DNA from: Siphonodentalium dalli
Lineage: Eukaryota; Mollusca; Scaphopoda; Gadilida; Siphonodentaliidae
NCBI GenBank assembly: GCA_032622095.1
Contig: CP136061.1
Coordinates: forward strand, 55,317,762 to 55,381,761
Direction of reading: 5' to 3'
Length of the DNA: 64,000 nt
Every line of letters begins with the position of its first letter. Position 1 is the stretch's first letter. Below, piece by piece: positions 9,833-22,596 of this stretch. Made by a program: the position numbers and the translations under genes. The notes under the pieces are model-generated. The model did no database searches. It saw only the letters and a list, made by a program, of their open reading frames with translations, and was not told the DNA's origin.

Positions 9833-11640
9833 ATGGTTGAGATGTGGTAAAAATTCCCTTTTTATTTTTGAACCCCCGTGAAATGGTTCATATTTTTAGT
9901 TTAATCTCAATACTTTCGAGTATATATATAGAAACCGTGCACACTCACGGTAGTGATATATGGCATCAAATAGGAAAGGATTCTTTATTTTCCTAGTTCT
10001 GCAACGCATCCAACTAGTTGTAATTTTTTTTTTCGATCCACGGAAAATGCTGTTTCGTTGACCCTGTTCTAATTTAGAGTGTTATGTTATAAGCTCAATG
10101 AAGGTTCGGAGGACAGCTTGACTCTAACTTGTTCAATTCGTAGCTTAAATTTTTATCTTGAATAGATAGTAGATTTCATCTTCAGCCTGGGGGAATTCGA
10201 TGATCATCAAGGATAATTATATAATTGCTTTCAATATAAACACAGCCATGGTGGCATTCTGACATTATTACGTTGTATATAAAATGCGTAACTTTAGTAT
10301 GGCATGGAAGTAAAGGTTTATCGTTCGATTTCGTGTTGGTCGTAAACGATTTGGTTTATGTCCTCACGTAAATCTAACCGTCGGGATGATGGCTAATAAA
10401 CCAGTCTATGCGACATATAGTCAACATATAACGCAGATAAACCTTGTCTGGGTAAATATATTACTGAACAATTCCACGTAGCAGAAAATTGACTCGCGTG
10501 TCTGATAGTTTTATGATGATGCTCATTGAGCCTCATTCATAGGTATATTCGATGCCATTAAATTGCCACAGTTTGCTGGAGCAATAGCATTCAATGATAC
10601 CGAAGATATACATGTGCGATGATGGCTTTCCGTGTACCAACTACCGACCTCGTTTATGAATGCTTCAAGTCAGAAGTAATATTTCCCTTCCGGTTTGACA
10701 AAATTGAACTATCGTACATATAATTTGCCCAAACATATAATTATTTCGAACACATGGATGAATCTATAGGAGGTTTGATAGTCAGGTATATACTTTCAAG
10801 GTCACTTATGCCAGGTTTAAATGTTGTTTTGGCCACGAAATTTCTAAATATCTCCTGTTATAAAGAGCGTCTATGTTTTCCTTGTCTGACAGCAGTGACT
10901 ATTAAACTTATATGTTACTTATATACTTCAATATACGTGTTCATTGTATTATTTTAGCTGGTTGTGTTGATTATTTTTATGTAATTATCGACATATAGGT
11001 TTCCGTATGTCTCCTAATTATGTATATATGCCCACAGCATGACAATGTTAAAAATATTATGTAATGAATCTGTCTCAATTCCATGCACTCAAGAGTATTA
11101 AACTCTTCATATCCATTGTCAGTTGTTGTAGATCTTATGATTTTTCTGGTGTCTGACGAAATGTTAAAACATGTTGAAACTACCTATAAGCCGATATCTG
11201 ACGATCAAAACACGACATGCTTGGGCCCATTACATATTATCGTGCAAATAACTTCAAATTGGACCTAAATATTCACATAGGCTCATATAGGACTGATTTG
11301 TTTATGAAATAAGCCCATATCATTCCATTGAATGGCGCGGGCCGTAGTGAAAACGCATTATAAAGAGCGCGAATCTGTTCGATGAAAAAAGCTAGATTGA
11401 ATAGCGCCATTGTGGCCTTATTTCGTAAGGAAATAGTCCCATATTGGACTATTTTATAACCGGCGTTTTAGGTGCATAGAGAGCGTATAATTCAGATTCA
11501 AATGTTTTTTTTTGGTGTTTTTGTTTGTTTTGTTGAATAAGTTCAATATTTTAGGAGAACAGGCTGTCTATTGATACGATCTCAGTATTTTCTGGTATAG
11601 AACATCGATTGTAGTCTTGTGGTGTCAAATCCGATGGAGC
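9833..11640. other. No gene recognised
   Basis: AT-rich DNA with open frames no longer than about 67 codons. No repeat shared with other parts of the window was noticed. Confidence 0.45.
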
Positions 11641-12955
11641 CTCCTCTTCAAAGGTTCCATTTGTGGCTTCAGAAAAGAAACTATAACATTGTATGTATAC
11701 TTTAGGAATAAACGAATCCTTATAATTGGAAACATGAAAAAACAGAACCGTCTTAATGCGTTCTGAGGAACCTTCGGAATAACACCTTTGAAATACAGAA
11801 TTCTGAGTTAAAATCCCACCCGCACAGTATTTTATTTCTGTAAAAGAGACCACCATTTTATTTTGGTTAATGGTACCTTTTGTTGTTAATAGACACGCGT
11901 TCCGTTATGGTCGGTATTTCCCGATATAAGATCGTTGTTAATTTATAGAGAGGTCAATGGTTCCATTTGTGTTTTCAGAAAAGAAATCATAACATGTTAA
12001 GTGCCTTATATAGGAATAAAGAATCTTTGGAAACAGAAAAAAAATAGAACCATGCATCTTAATGCGTTCAGAGGAACTTTCGGAACAACATCTTTGAAAT
12101 AAAGAATTCTGAGTAAAAATCATAATCGTACAATATTTTATTTCTATATTTAAAAAAGACCACCTCTTCCGTTTTTGGTTAATGGTACCTGTTGTGGTTA
12201 ATAGACACGTGTTCTGTTCGAGAAGCAAGCCATTGTTATATTTATGGTCGGTATTTCCTGATAAGATCGTTGTCAATTTACCGAGGACAATGGTTCCATT
12301 TGTGTTTTCAGAAAAGAAACCATAACATGTTAAGTGCTTTATAGAATAAAGATTCTTTGGAAACAGAAAAAAACAGAACCATCTTAATGCGTTCTGGGGA
12401 ATCTTCCGAATAACACCTTCGAAGTAAAGAATTCTGAGTAAAATTCCTACCCGTACAATATTTTATTTCTGTACAAGAGACCACCTCTTCCGTTTTATTT
12501 TGGTTACTGGTATATATACCCTTTGTGGTTAATATACAGTATTATTAGAATACGCGTTCCGTTCGGGAAGCAAGAATTTGTTATGGTCGGTATTTCCTGA
12601 TAAGATCATTTTCAATTTACCGAGAAGCCTCTTCAATGGTTCCATTTGTGTCTTCAGAAAAGAAACTATAACATATTTTAAATGCTTTAGGAATAAAGAA
12701 TCTTTGGAAACAAAAAAAACAGAACCATCTTGATGCGTTCTGAGGAACCTTCGGAATAACACGTTTGAAATAAGAATTCAGAGTAAAAATCCTACCCGTA
12801 CAATATTTTATTTCTGTAAAAGAGACCACCTCTTCCGTTTATTTGGGTTAATGGTACATTTTTGTGGTTAATGGTAAAGCAATGTTTGTGAAGCAGACCA
12901 TTGTTATATATGGCCGGTATTTCCTGATAAGATCGTTGTCAATTTACCGAGAGGA
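11641..12955. repeat. Tandem repeat T1, four copies of about 305-350 bp
   Basis: The phase marker GGTTCCATTTGTG occurs near 11,653, 11,959, 12,292 and 12,638. Each unit then carries TCAGAAAAGAAAC, CGTTCTGAGGAACCTTCGG-like sequence, CAATATTTTATTTCTG, GAGACCACC, and a GGTCGGTATTTCCTGATAAG block. Spacing of about 306, 333 and 346 bp and clear divergence show an old array with indels. Minus-strand open frames of 70-112 codons across it share translated stretches only because the DNA repeats. Its CTTCGGAATAA motif resembles the minisatellite at 44,750-44,897. Confidence 0.9.
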
Positions 12956-13410
12956 CACACTATAAATCAGAAATCTGTCAATTTGTTTGGTTAATGTTAT
13001 ACTTGTCTGGTTAGTCCGGTATTTACCTAAAATGATACAAACGTATCAATGCTAATTGAGGGTCAGTTATTTCCGATTGACTCTATGTTACTACCGAGCC
13101 ATATAATGTCCACACACTTGATGTATTTCCGAGCTTTACAAGAATGTGTTGTTATTTAAAACAAATAAAACAAGAATACAGTGACAGGCCTGACATGACG
13201 CCAAACAAACGTCAACGCCGTACTAATCTGTGCGATGATATACGAATATATTGACACGCCAGATACTTGATGCATTAACAAATACTAATATATTCTAAGT
13301 GTTAGCAAATGTACGACACGCTTCCTGTAGCCACCTGGGATATCTCACCGACATACAAGGGAGAATCGGTTTTACTCGAGCCAATCGTATACAATTGACC
13401 TTTCGTTGTT
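12956..13410. other. No gene recognised
   Basis: Unique AT-rich spacer between the T1 and T2 tandem repeats. Nothing identifiable. Confidence 0.4.
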
Positions 13411-14220
13411 GTGGGTTATGCATAGGTCGACCCCAGTTCTGCCTGATGACCATGGGAATATTATATCTCGAACTACATCCAGGGCCCATCTCAAGTTGCG
13501 AAGCGTTCTTCAAATCAAGACATGGCCAGATGGGTTCTTTCAAACTAAGCTGAAAATTCGTTTCGTCGATCATTTTGGCAATTTCTGAGTTTGTTGTACC
13601 ATGTGGATAAACATCGTTTTGAAAAAAACAAACTGAAAGCAATACAAAAAAATAAAAAATTTGGAGTTATGCATAGCGCGACCACGGTTCTATACATGAT
13701 GAACATGGGAATATTACCTCGTTTTCCAATCTAGGCATGCGTTCCTTCCATCTGGCCTGAACAATCTTTCGGCCAACCATGTTGGCTTTCTGAATATGTT
13801 CGACCATGTGGACAAATTTTGGTCACATTGGAAATTCAAAAATATGGACTGTTTGGGGAAAACTAAACTGAATTAAATATAGATCACAACAACAACAACA
13901 ACATTGTTTTGGTGCTATCTATACGATCACCGCTGTTATATTCATGATGATCATTGGGAATATTACAGCTCAAAGGCTTGTTCTATATGCAGGGCTCATC
14001 TCAAGGTTCGACGCTTTTCCAAACTTGGCATGGGTTCCTTCCAACTGTCCTGAACATTCTTTTGATCAATCGTTTGACCATTTCTGAATTTGTTCTACCA
14101 TGCCGACAAACGTTGGTCACATTGGAAATCCAAACTGATAGCATGAAAGCAATATAGAAAACAACAACAACAACAACATTGTTTTTGTGTTTTGTATAAC
14201 TCGACCCCTCGGTTCATAGA
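13411..14220. repeat. Tandem repeat T2, three copies plus a partial, about 250-270 bp
   Basis: Unit starts near 13,414, 13,664, 13,911 and 14,182 (partial) with TATGCATAGGTCGACC-like sequence, followed by CATGGGAATATTA, a GGCCCATCTCAAG-like block, CATGGGTTCCTTCCA, TTTCTGAATTTGTTCTACCA and a CAACAACAAC run before the next unit. Units are strongly diverged. A 115-codon minus-strand frame (13,295-13,642) spans the first unit but is broken in the others, so it is not called as a gene. Confidence 0.85.
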
Positions 14221-16174
14221 AACTTGATTTATTTGCATAATATATATACGAAAGCGGTTGGGGCACACGTTTCGGCAACTTGTGACCCCCCCCCTCCAAC
14301 TCCCGATACAATATAATAACAGACATGTGATCAAGATGACTATATATGTACGTACAAACTCTACCAGAGCGCACCAGTAATACTTCCTTTCTGACTGTTA
14401 CCGGCTGGGTACTATAGTCTGTGGTTTTCTATATTTATCGAGAGTTTTTCTAGACAAAATGGCGAAACTGCGGTCGACCGAAGTAAAACTTCCTATGTGT
14501 TCTGAGAACAATTCCCGCACTAAAAACTTATTGACATAATGGGAATTAGAGCGGTAGTTTTGTTGACGATTTTCTCAAGCTCTTTAGCAAAATGGCAGCA
14601 AATGAGAACTGTAGTGTTCGACTTGCCATGAATGTTGAAGTCCATGTGCGTTTAGACGTTTGTGTTGATAAAATAATCGGAGAACCAAATCACACTGTTT
14701 CGCAATCTAGTTCTTTGATTCAAGAGGTAACTGTGAGGTAACATCACAAATAGAAATTCCGGAAGCAATTTTAAGTGGTTCTATATATATTATGACCAAT
14801 CCAACAAAGTTTGTTGTACATTACACTAATATGTGGCCACAGGCACAAAAACAAGAAGAAAGAAACAAAGATTTAAATAAATTTAGTAACAAGATATAAA
14901 ATGATATATATATATATATTCTTGGTAAACAAGGGTGTTTTGTTTTTACCTACTCAATACTCATCAAGCATGTATGGTTTCGAGTTAAAAAGATATTTAT
15001 TTATTTCTTCTTTGTTCAACTCTTTAATGAGTTCATCACTCGGTTGCGTCAGTGATAATGGCAGATGGTTAATTTTGAAAGGAAGTCACAAAACTGTATA
15101 TAGTAACCACCATCGGGTGAATTTAAATAGTTGACAAAGTTGCCCATGCACTCGAATAAGAATACCCTTTGCATCATGGATCACAATTCTATACTTAACA
15201 GGAGTAGAACCAGCATCGATATAGATGGCTCATTATCGTCAACTGTTCTATGCAGGTATTGACTGAGCCACCGGCCCAACGATAGGCCTATATTCAAACG
15301 ATTGGCCAGGAAAATTTATATAGAGTCTGAATGATGGTAGAGGTTATTGGTTAATTATTCATTGCCGATCGAGTGCGCGTGCCATTAAGTTGTCCAATTA
15401 ACCACCTCATTAACCGGTGACAGCGACAAAATGCTGGAAATAATTTGCTATGATTCTGTCCCGAATGAGACATCATTGCGAGACTATAAAATGCCACCAC
15501 CAGGTTTGACACGTAGAAACACTACACCATGGAAATTAAACATAGATAGATCTCATATTCTCCAAATGGGCGCATTCGATTGTACCGGTCAACAATAGAG
15601 GTTGTATCCCTGACCTTTGTTAATTGGTCGTCTGATAACAGCTATTAGTCCGTGTTTCCACGAGATTGCGCGAGATTTCACTCTTGAGTGTACCTGCCAT
15701 GAGTGAAATTGGCGTTATTTCTGAATGACACGTCCCCGAATGCAAATTGTCGACAAAATGCATGGGAAACGTACTCTAAAATAATTTACATGATTAGAGA
15801 ATATATGCTGATTTTTTTGTCTAAACATTGACGGAAGCATGGAGCCGCCACATACAAAAACAAGAAAAACATAATCAGAAATGGTAACGCCCTCATGATT
15901 ATATTATTACGCATAAATATAAATAATAAAAAAAATGTAAAGTATATTGGTTAAAACAACTAATCCTTCAAATTATTACAAAAAACTACGGCTTATTACT
16001 GCAGTTTCTAATTCACCACACCAGAAGTCTCTAAATGCGGATCAAAAATCGGAGTCATTGTGTTCCAGCCATAAAATCTTCAACAGTGGTCCAGCCATTG
16101 TTGATATCTAAACATTGAAAGCAATTAATGCGGTCATAATAGTTAGATACTGCAACTACCAATCCAGCGAATTT
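14221..16174. other. No gene recognised
   Basis: AT-rich, with no open frame above about 85 codons and no repeat copy noticed. Confidence 0.45.
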
Positions 16175-16377
16175 GATATGATTGATAGATTAACAAACCA
16201 CCATTATCATGATCGTGTCATTATTTGTTTAAAATACGTATCAATTGACATATGTATACGCACCCGTTCCCTCATTAAAATCAACATATTTCGACCATTT
16301 TAGGGGATCTCCGCGAATTCGGGGAACTCCGCAAATAGAACTCCGCAAACAGGGACCTACTGCGAATTGTCACAACA
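16175..16377 (+). repeat. Local direct repeat R, copy 1
   Basis: About 200 bp repeated at 16,541-16,734. Shared stretches include GTGTCATTATTTGTT, AATACGTATCAATTGACATA, TTTCGACCATTTTAGG and GGGACCTACTGCGAATTGTC. The second half is rich in CTCCGCGAATTCGGGG-type short repeats. No coding signal. Confidence 0.9.
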
Positions 16378-16540
16378 GGCTATCTATCAGTTGGTTGAAT
16401 ACTATTTCCCTTTTTACTAAAGTAAATTAACAAGTAAATATCGAATGACGATACATATATTTGTAAACAATCATTGCAAAGAATGTTATTTGGACGAAAA
16501 GTCGCAAGACTTGTTCCGTATTATCATAATCATGATCATG

Positions 16541-16734
16541 ATATTATTGATAGAACAAACCACTATTATGATGATTGTGTCATTATTTGTTCAAAATACG
16601 TATCAATTGACATATACGCACCCGCTCCCTCATTAAAATCAAAATATTTCGACCATTTTAGGCGACCTCCGCGAATTCGGGGACCCCCGCAATTAGAACT
16701 CCACAAACAGGGACCTACTGCGAATTGTCACAAC
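16541..16734 (+). repeat. Local direct repeat R, copy 2
   Basis: Direct copy of 16,175-16,377, about 90 per cent identical by eye, with a small deletion in the ATGTATACGC region. The copies are separated by about 160 bp of unrelated sequence. Confidence 0.9.
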
Positions 16735-16879
16735 CAGAAAAAGGAAAAACCAATTATCTATTTATAAAAGCTCCACAGACACACGGCGCATTCGGCGACA
16801 CACGGCGATCTAAAATTTCCCCACCAGTATACACCCGATGTGCGTGAATAAATTCCTCGCCCAGATCGACAATCTATTT

Positions 16880-17093
16880 TTCAATATGATGATATGCAAA
16901 GAATAAAATCTAAAAGTTGTTTGGAGACTGATCAATTCTTATCGGGGGGGGGGGGGGGGCCTACCTTTTACATTAAGGGATATATGGGAATACTATAGAA
17001 TCAGTTATGTATAGTTTATCTTTTAATATTCCTTTAGAACCACATCTCAGACAGTTATATAGAAGTTTTGAGGCACACACATAGTGACTAAAA
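16880..17093 (+). repeat. Local direct repeat S, copy 1
   Basis: Recurs at 17,217-17,452. Shared blocks are ATGATGATATGCAAAGAATA, TTTGGAGAC, a CTTATC then G-rich block, TATATGGGAATA and TCTCAGACAGTTATATAGAA. A 16-base G run (16,945-16,960) sits inside this copy and is absent from the other, which reads GCAGGGGCTG there. Confidence 0.8.
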
Positions 17094-17216
17094 GGCAAGT
17101 GGGCCATATAGTTTCCCCGCCTTACCCCACACCTGCCTACTTCAAAATATGCATTTCTGATGATTAATTTCTGAGAATCGTCCGTCTCTACCTTGATCAA
17201 TTGTGGCCAAATCTAT

Positions 17217-17452
17217 CTAAATATGATGAGATACAATGAATAAAATCCAAACAGGGGTTTGGAGACCACATTCTTATCATGCAGGGGCTGAAACATATTA
17301 ATTTCATATATTTGGGAGCCGAAACCTGGTTTTCATTAATGGCTATATGAGAATAATATATAATCTTTTATGAACTTAGTCATTTGATATTCATTTAAAA
17401 CCAAATCTCAGACAGTTCTTTAGAAGTTTTGAGCCACACATGCACAGAGTGA
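17217..17452 (+). repeat. Local direct repeat S, copy 2
   Basis: Diverged copy of 16,880-17,093, with an insertion of about 30 bp after the CTTATCATGCAGGGG block. It runs directly into the tRNA-like head of a SINE at about 17,450. Confidence 0.8.
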
Positions 17453-17715
17453 CACGGTGGCCGTGTGGTATATTGACGTCTGACTTTGAGTCCCAAGGCT
17501 CACTCGCCGGCATGGGCCGGGGTTTGAATCCCACCCCCCAAAAGATTGCACTGTTCAATATTACACTTGTTTCTAAAGGAAAAGCGTTAAAGATTCACTG
17601 CCTAACAACACTCCTGCCATATAACTCGAAATATGTATTTGAGCGTTCATTCTTTCCCAAAAGCAGAAAATATAATAAAGAGGGTTACAATTGTGAGCAT
17701 TTGTACTTGTTTTAA
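17450..17715 (+). mobile_element. tRNA-derived SINE
   Basis: An A-box-like TGGCCGTGTGG (17,458-17,468) and a B-box-like GGTTTGAATCC (17,521-17,531, one mismatch to GGTTCGAATCC) form an internal RNA polymerase III promoter as in tRNA-derived SINEs. The ~63-base box spacing suggests a parent with a long variable arm (Leu/Ser type), but no anticodon or cloverleaf could be set with confidence. The body follows to about 17,715; no clear tail or target duplication. A 91-codon open frame through it is chance. A fragment resembling the A-box region (GGCACGGTGGTCGAA) lies near 62,437. Confidence 0.65.
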
Positions 17716-18059
17716 CTGATGTAAGCTTTTGTGGATTTCCGATCCCTGTGCCATACAAATGATGGTGTAATAATATTTTAGTTTTAATGTTGTCGAATAT
17801 AAGCTGAAAATTACCTTAAGAAAGTTTTACTAATTTAGTGTCAAATCGGACCTTGGTTCTTTAAATTTGTATGACGTATGTATGGTCAAGTATCTATTGA
17901 CAGTTTTTAATAAATCGTTGGTAAAACTCGTAATAGGATACAGTCGCTCAAATGCTCTTCAGATGTTTACCTCCCACTTTTAAATAAAATTTATCTATAG
18001 TTGAAAAGTTTCACAACTGTGTGATATTTAATTTCCCGAACCACGACCGATTCTGTTAA
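17716..18059. other. No gene recognised
   Basis: AT-rich spacer between two retroelement-like fragments; nothing identifiable. Confidence 0.4.
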
Positions 18060-18197
18060 TCTGTTTACTTGTTACATGTATATCACATATATATAATGTA
18101 TTTCCTGTTTATTTGTATCTATACACGTAGGTTGTCCTACACCAATATGTGCCTTAAAGACCATTAAAACGTATCTTATCTTATCTTATTTTATCAT
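18060..18197 (+). mobile_element. Probable non-LTR retroelement or SINE 3' end
   Basis: Ends in a pentanucleotide tail of CTTAT units (about 18,173-18,190) after CCTTAAAGACCATTAAAACG. A short simple-sequence tail is typical of non-LTR 3' ends. There is no coding sequence upstream. Confidence 0.4.
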
Positions 18198-21114
18198 GTA
18201 ATCTTTGGAAACTAGTAAGTGCGCCATGTGAACCATATACGGCAATTTTCGCGTGAATTTGGTTGGAACCACAGAGATAAAAACTTTTCCCGTTAATGTA
18301 TGCTTATAACCTGGGATGAAATTTAATTAAAGTATTTCTTCGTCACAGATATAACCTATAAGGCACTAATGACTTTGTTGAGGTCTTTAATTATGTTGAT
18401 CAACCAACCGGTACGGTTCCACTCTGGTGCAAAACAAACCCATGTTGTCGAGAAACGATTTCAAACTTCCGCATATGTTCATGCTAGAATGCTCAATGAG
18501 TGAAGTTAAATTACGCAAATCTGGGTCGTTCAGATGTTCTGTTTCCGGATCAACTGCTTCAAGAGGTGAGAAAAGAATTGTTATTATGTTGTATGAAAAT
18601 TAGTCGTCAGTTACCTGGGTAATTATCTGGATCACTTGTGCGTATTTTGAGACGACCACAAATGTAAAAAGATAATTGAGATATCGTCATTGACTGCGCA
18701 CAACTTGACCCATACATACTTATAGTTAATGTATTTGGGTTAACCGTTATGTCAAATGCGACGAAAGGCGTAATAATAAACATCATCTGGGTAACTGTAA
18801 CGAATTATAGCGGAGCTCTGGCCAGGTTATAACGGACCAACCAACATAAGCGTGTGTTCACACCCTTCTTGGTAGATCACAGAAATAATCTAAAAGAAAT
18901 ATCAACAATGTATTTTTTTCCACATTGTTCGGTCATTGTGATATTTTCAGCGTCAATGCAACACTTGTGCCCATCATATTCAATGAAATTTCTTTCAAAA
19001 AGCATAATCCACCCCAATTCACCTGTAAGTCAACAATAGATTTTGGCCTGCGGAATGTGTCCTGATTTAATTCTCAAAAATGGCAATCTATAAAATAGGT
19101 AGAGCTAATGACCCAAACTACGCGTCAGATACAATGCACTAATAAAGAAACCAATAATTTCGGTGCAAATGATATCAATTATCACCAATTTAAAGGCACA
19201 CTATATAAGTGTTTCTTTAAATGTCTGATGGGGATAGTTAAGTGTATACCCGAAAATACATATATAAATCCCACCCTTTCTATAATACACATGCTAAAGT
19301 TGCAAACATTCGACATTAATATACTGTGGGTATTTACTTATGACAATGGGGCCATCGTCTCTATAAGGTGAACATTTCGTATGATTTCCTATGATAAGTT
19401 TGCAATTAAATAGAGCCCTTGCGATAATACAAAAAAAAACGTTACTATACTGAATCGGAGTTCGATGAGCAATAGCGTCCACAAAGAGTATCAGTTACCA
19501 TGGGCAATACGGCACATTGGAAACATATATTTTATATGCATTTTATATATATTACTAGGAATAAAACGCAATGACCGAGAAACTCAATAAATAAGTTCCA
19601 GTTTATTTCAAGCGCTTGATGCTCACTGAATGCTGAATGAGTTTCGTCGGCTTAATGTATGACAAAATATCATGGATATGATTCTGGTAAATAAACAATT
19701 ACAAAACAAATACATATCTAAAGTGTTAACTTTTATTATCAGTTTAATACTTACATATATATGTTTGAATATGACTATTATAATGTTGATGACTGACATG
19801 TTAGTACTACTGTTTGGTGTAAACAACTACTGTTTCTATAATTATAATTAACCTTTTTTATAAGTATAATTAGGCGGAAAAATGTTCCTAGCGCTCACGT
19901 GCAAAATACCATATATAACTTTGAGCGAAATCAAGCCAGATATAGATATAAAGGTTGATATACACCACAGAAGTAATGCATAAACATATTTATAAATCGA
20001 ACTCTGACCTCACGACATTATACATATTACGCCAAGTGTGTTTGTTTGTTTTTGTCTTTGTTTTTAGTAATTATGTCTATCAATCGTCTCCAATGATGTG
20101 TGAATAAAACGGTTCATCCATGCTTTAGAACGACTTGCACGTGCGCTGAGAACTCCTCTCCCCTCTCTGTTGTGAACTGCGCATGTGTCATACTTATACG
20201 CCGGTCCGTCCTTCCCGTTGTAAAGGCTTACTGTATAGTGTAATTTTGATGGATATTGGGGTCAGGCGGGTCGATGGCTTCATGTATGCTCAAATACCAC
20301 AGTAAATGGTGAAATGGGTTAATAAAGAGATCGTTATCTTTTTGTGAAGAGCAAATTTGACACGTTTCTGCGACCACGCGACGGTCATCATGAAATGGGG
20401 CAAAATAGTTTGTTGTTGAGTTGTTTCCGTCATGCCGTATACTGGAGAGTGCAGGTCCCTTCGCCCTCGGCCAAAATAGTTGTAAATCGGTGGATTAATA
20501 TAATCGAGTCTATTCGATTTCACATTCTTTGTCAATCGGTTCTGCAGATTTGTTACAGGTAACCAACAATGGAGATGCTCATTGTTCATGCCGCCACACA
20601 TTAGACGCCAACAATGGGAATGTTTGCACATATTACCATGATTTTTTAGTTACGCCCCTTTGATGTAAGCAAATGATAAAGAAAAGGTGTTATGTCCCTT
20701 TCCAGACCGTTATCGCTCCCTCTGGCGGTCGGCGTCTTCAAGAGCGACGATCATATTGATAACGATGTGTTACGTCAGGGAACATATTTGAGCTCGTTGC
20801 CGTTCGTTTAACTGAACAATAGGTGAGGCTATAATCTTATTCCGGTAAGCTGGTTTCACACCTCTTTCTATAGTGCGGTTACCAAGTGTTACTTTCATTT
20901 ACAAAAGACGTGATAATATTTCGGCTGCGGACAACGTTGAGTAAAGTTGAATGTGTCTGAAGGGGTGAAGACAGCGTCATTTGTTTAACTTATGGGAGCA
21001 AGATGGAAAGGTGATACCGCATATGGTAACTCCACTTTGATGTGTGTGAAGTTATAGCACGTTTACAAAATTATAACAGTTTGTTCGCTAAAACAACTGT
21101 CCACAACTCCACTA
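18198..21114. other. No gene recognised
   Basis: About 2.9 kb of AT-rich DNA. The longest open frame (20,290-20,631, minus, 113 codons) shows no domain. The stretch 20,640-20,860 is locally less AT-rich and includes a TCCGGTAAGC donor-like site, but no supporting coding signal. Confidence 0.4.
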
Positions 21115-21146
21115 CATGCACAGTAGGCAAACACCTACTGTGCATG
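21115..21146. repeat. Perfect 13-bp hairpin
   Basis: 21,115-21,127 (CATGCACAGTAGG) pairs exactly with 21,134-21,146 around a 6-base loop, CAAACA. It could fold in RNA or be a remnant of a small inverted repeat. No T run follows, so it is not called a terminator. Confidence 0.85.
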
Positions 21147-21676
21147 GGTAGATATCAATCTACTTACAAACTCACAAACCCTACAAACGCTCTTCAGCGG
21201 AATTACATCATTCAAAAGTGGGTTGTATGAGAGGGCCGACGGCCCTTTCAAATCTTCCCGGGTATCATCCCAAACTCCAAACTTGCAACTGTCTACAACC
21301 GTATATGACATCGTGATTTGTTAAACTATGCTACCGTATATATACTGCGTTAAAGCGACATCCTCACATATGTCTCTCACATGTGTGTGTGTCTCTCGCC
21401 GTTCCTTAACTCCTATATTACCATATAGTGATATACCCATATCTCGATCCCATATTTGTCATAAAATCACAGTCAAATAGAACAATGACAGTCCCATCTG
21501 CTTTACCTCAGGTGGGGGCTTTAAAGAAGATAATATTAGCTTGTTGGCCAATCCTCTGTCTATATTGTTTGTGTTATATGTTTGATTTTGAAATATATAT
21601 TGTTTACATTATAAGATAATGATGTGTTCAAGTCTCTCGCTCGTTTGATACTGTCTCTGGTATTTGAAATAAAAAA

Positions 21677-22596
21677 ATGAGTCGAGGAATATGGCAAAAT
21701 TATTTTCAAATTTGCACCCAATTATTGACTATTTTATTTAGAGTTATCCGGAAGATAGCGAAACCACACGAAAATATCCGGGGATTTTCGCTACCACTCA
21801 CGGTATGCAGAAATCTTGATCTTGGTTTATTAGTTATGTGTGGTTTAAACGTAGCTTTCATCGGCCATGACCAATGCAAACTGCAAGACAGAGATTTGAC
21901 GCAGGACACATATTTAAAATTATTTATTCTTGTAAAACAGAAAGCAGCGGATGTAAATATTCCACTTCGTCCAACTGTAGTGTTCACAGACTTCAAGTCA
22001 GCAGCCCAAAACGCCACCCGACTATATAACATTCGAAGGAGTGACACTGAAGGTATGTTTTTCCATTATGAATAGGCTGTTTGGAAATATACACATACGT
22101 GTGGTCTGAAGTTTCTCTACACAGACTATACGATGAAGTTAAGAAGCTGATCCGTAGAGCCATCGCCATTCCATTGTGCCTGTTCATCTGATCAGCGATG
22201 GATGGTTCATCACTCTCGACGAGGCCCCAGTTATTGACAATATAGAAACGTTTACTGACTACATGACCACATACTGGGTTGAAGGTGATCATGGACGATG
22301 CACGGGGGACCACCATGATATCGTCGGACCCAGTATACGGCGGCCGTATACCACAAACCACGTTGAAGGATGGCATCGTAACCTACAGCTTTTTATCGCT
22401 GCATGGATCCCATCCTGACACTATATATAACATCTACAAGATGATGGACTTCATCCGAAAAGGGCAAGCCTACCAGGAAGCCATGACCACTCAACTAAGT
22501 GATGGCGGTCGACTTATGCCGCGAAGGAAGAAGTACAGGAAAATCAACAATTCACTGGGACATTTCAAACGTGTTTACAGAGAATGCGAAATCTGA
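21677..22596 (+). pseudogene. Broken MULE-type (Mutator-like) transposase
   Basis: MULE transposases are DDE-type DNA transposases with a conserved 'DFE..A.NA...FP......GCFFHF' segment. Here the frame from 21,677 carries, near residues 103-116, FTDFKSAAQNATRLY and then EGMFFHY (125-131), followed at once by a stop where the family continues with a Trp-containing helix. The next bases still encode AVWKYTHTCGLK. A second frame (22,176-22,418) gives a family-like YTTNHVEGWHRNL with the expected asparagine and histidine. A third frame (to 22,596) gives HPDTIYNIYKMMDFIRKGQ and the basic tail PRRKKYRK typical of the C-terminus. At least one stop and two frame changes make it inactive. The N-terminal zinc-finger part (often FLYWCH) was not found, and no terminal inverted repeats could be paired. 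MULE-family assignment is confident; activity is ruled out by the breaks. Confidence 0.85.

Noticed and set aside
13295-13642. 115-codon minus frame as a gene
   Set aside because: It covers one unit of tandem repeat T2 and is not conserved in the other units.
17450-17537. A functional tRNA gene
   Set aside because: A and B boxes are present, but the cloverleaf, acceptor stem and anticodon could not be drawn and a SINE-like body follows.
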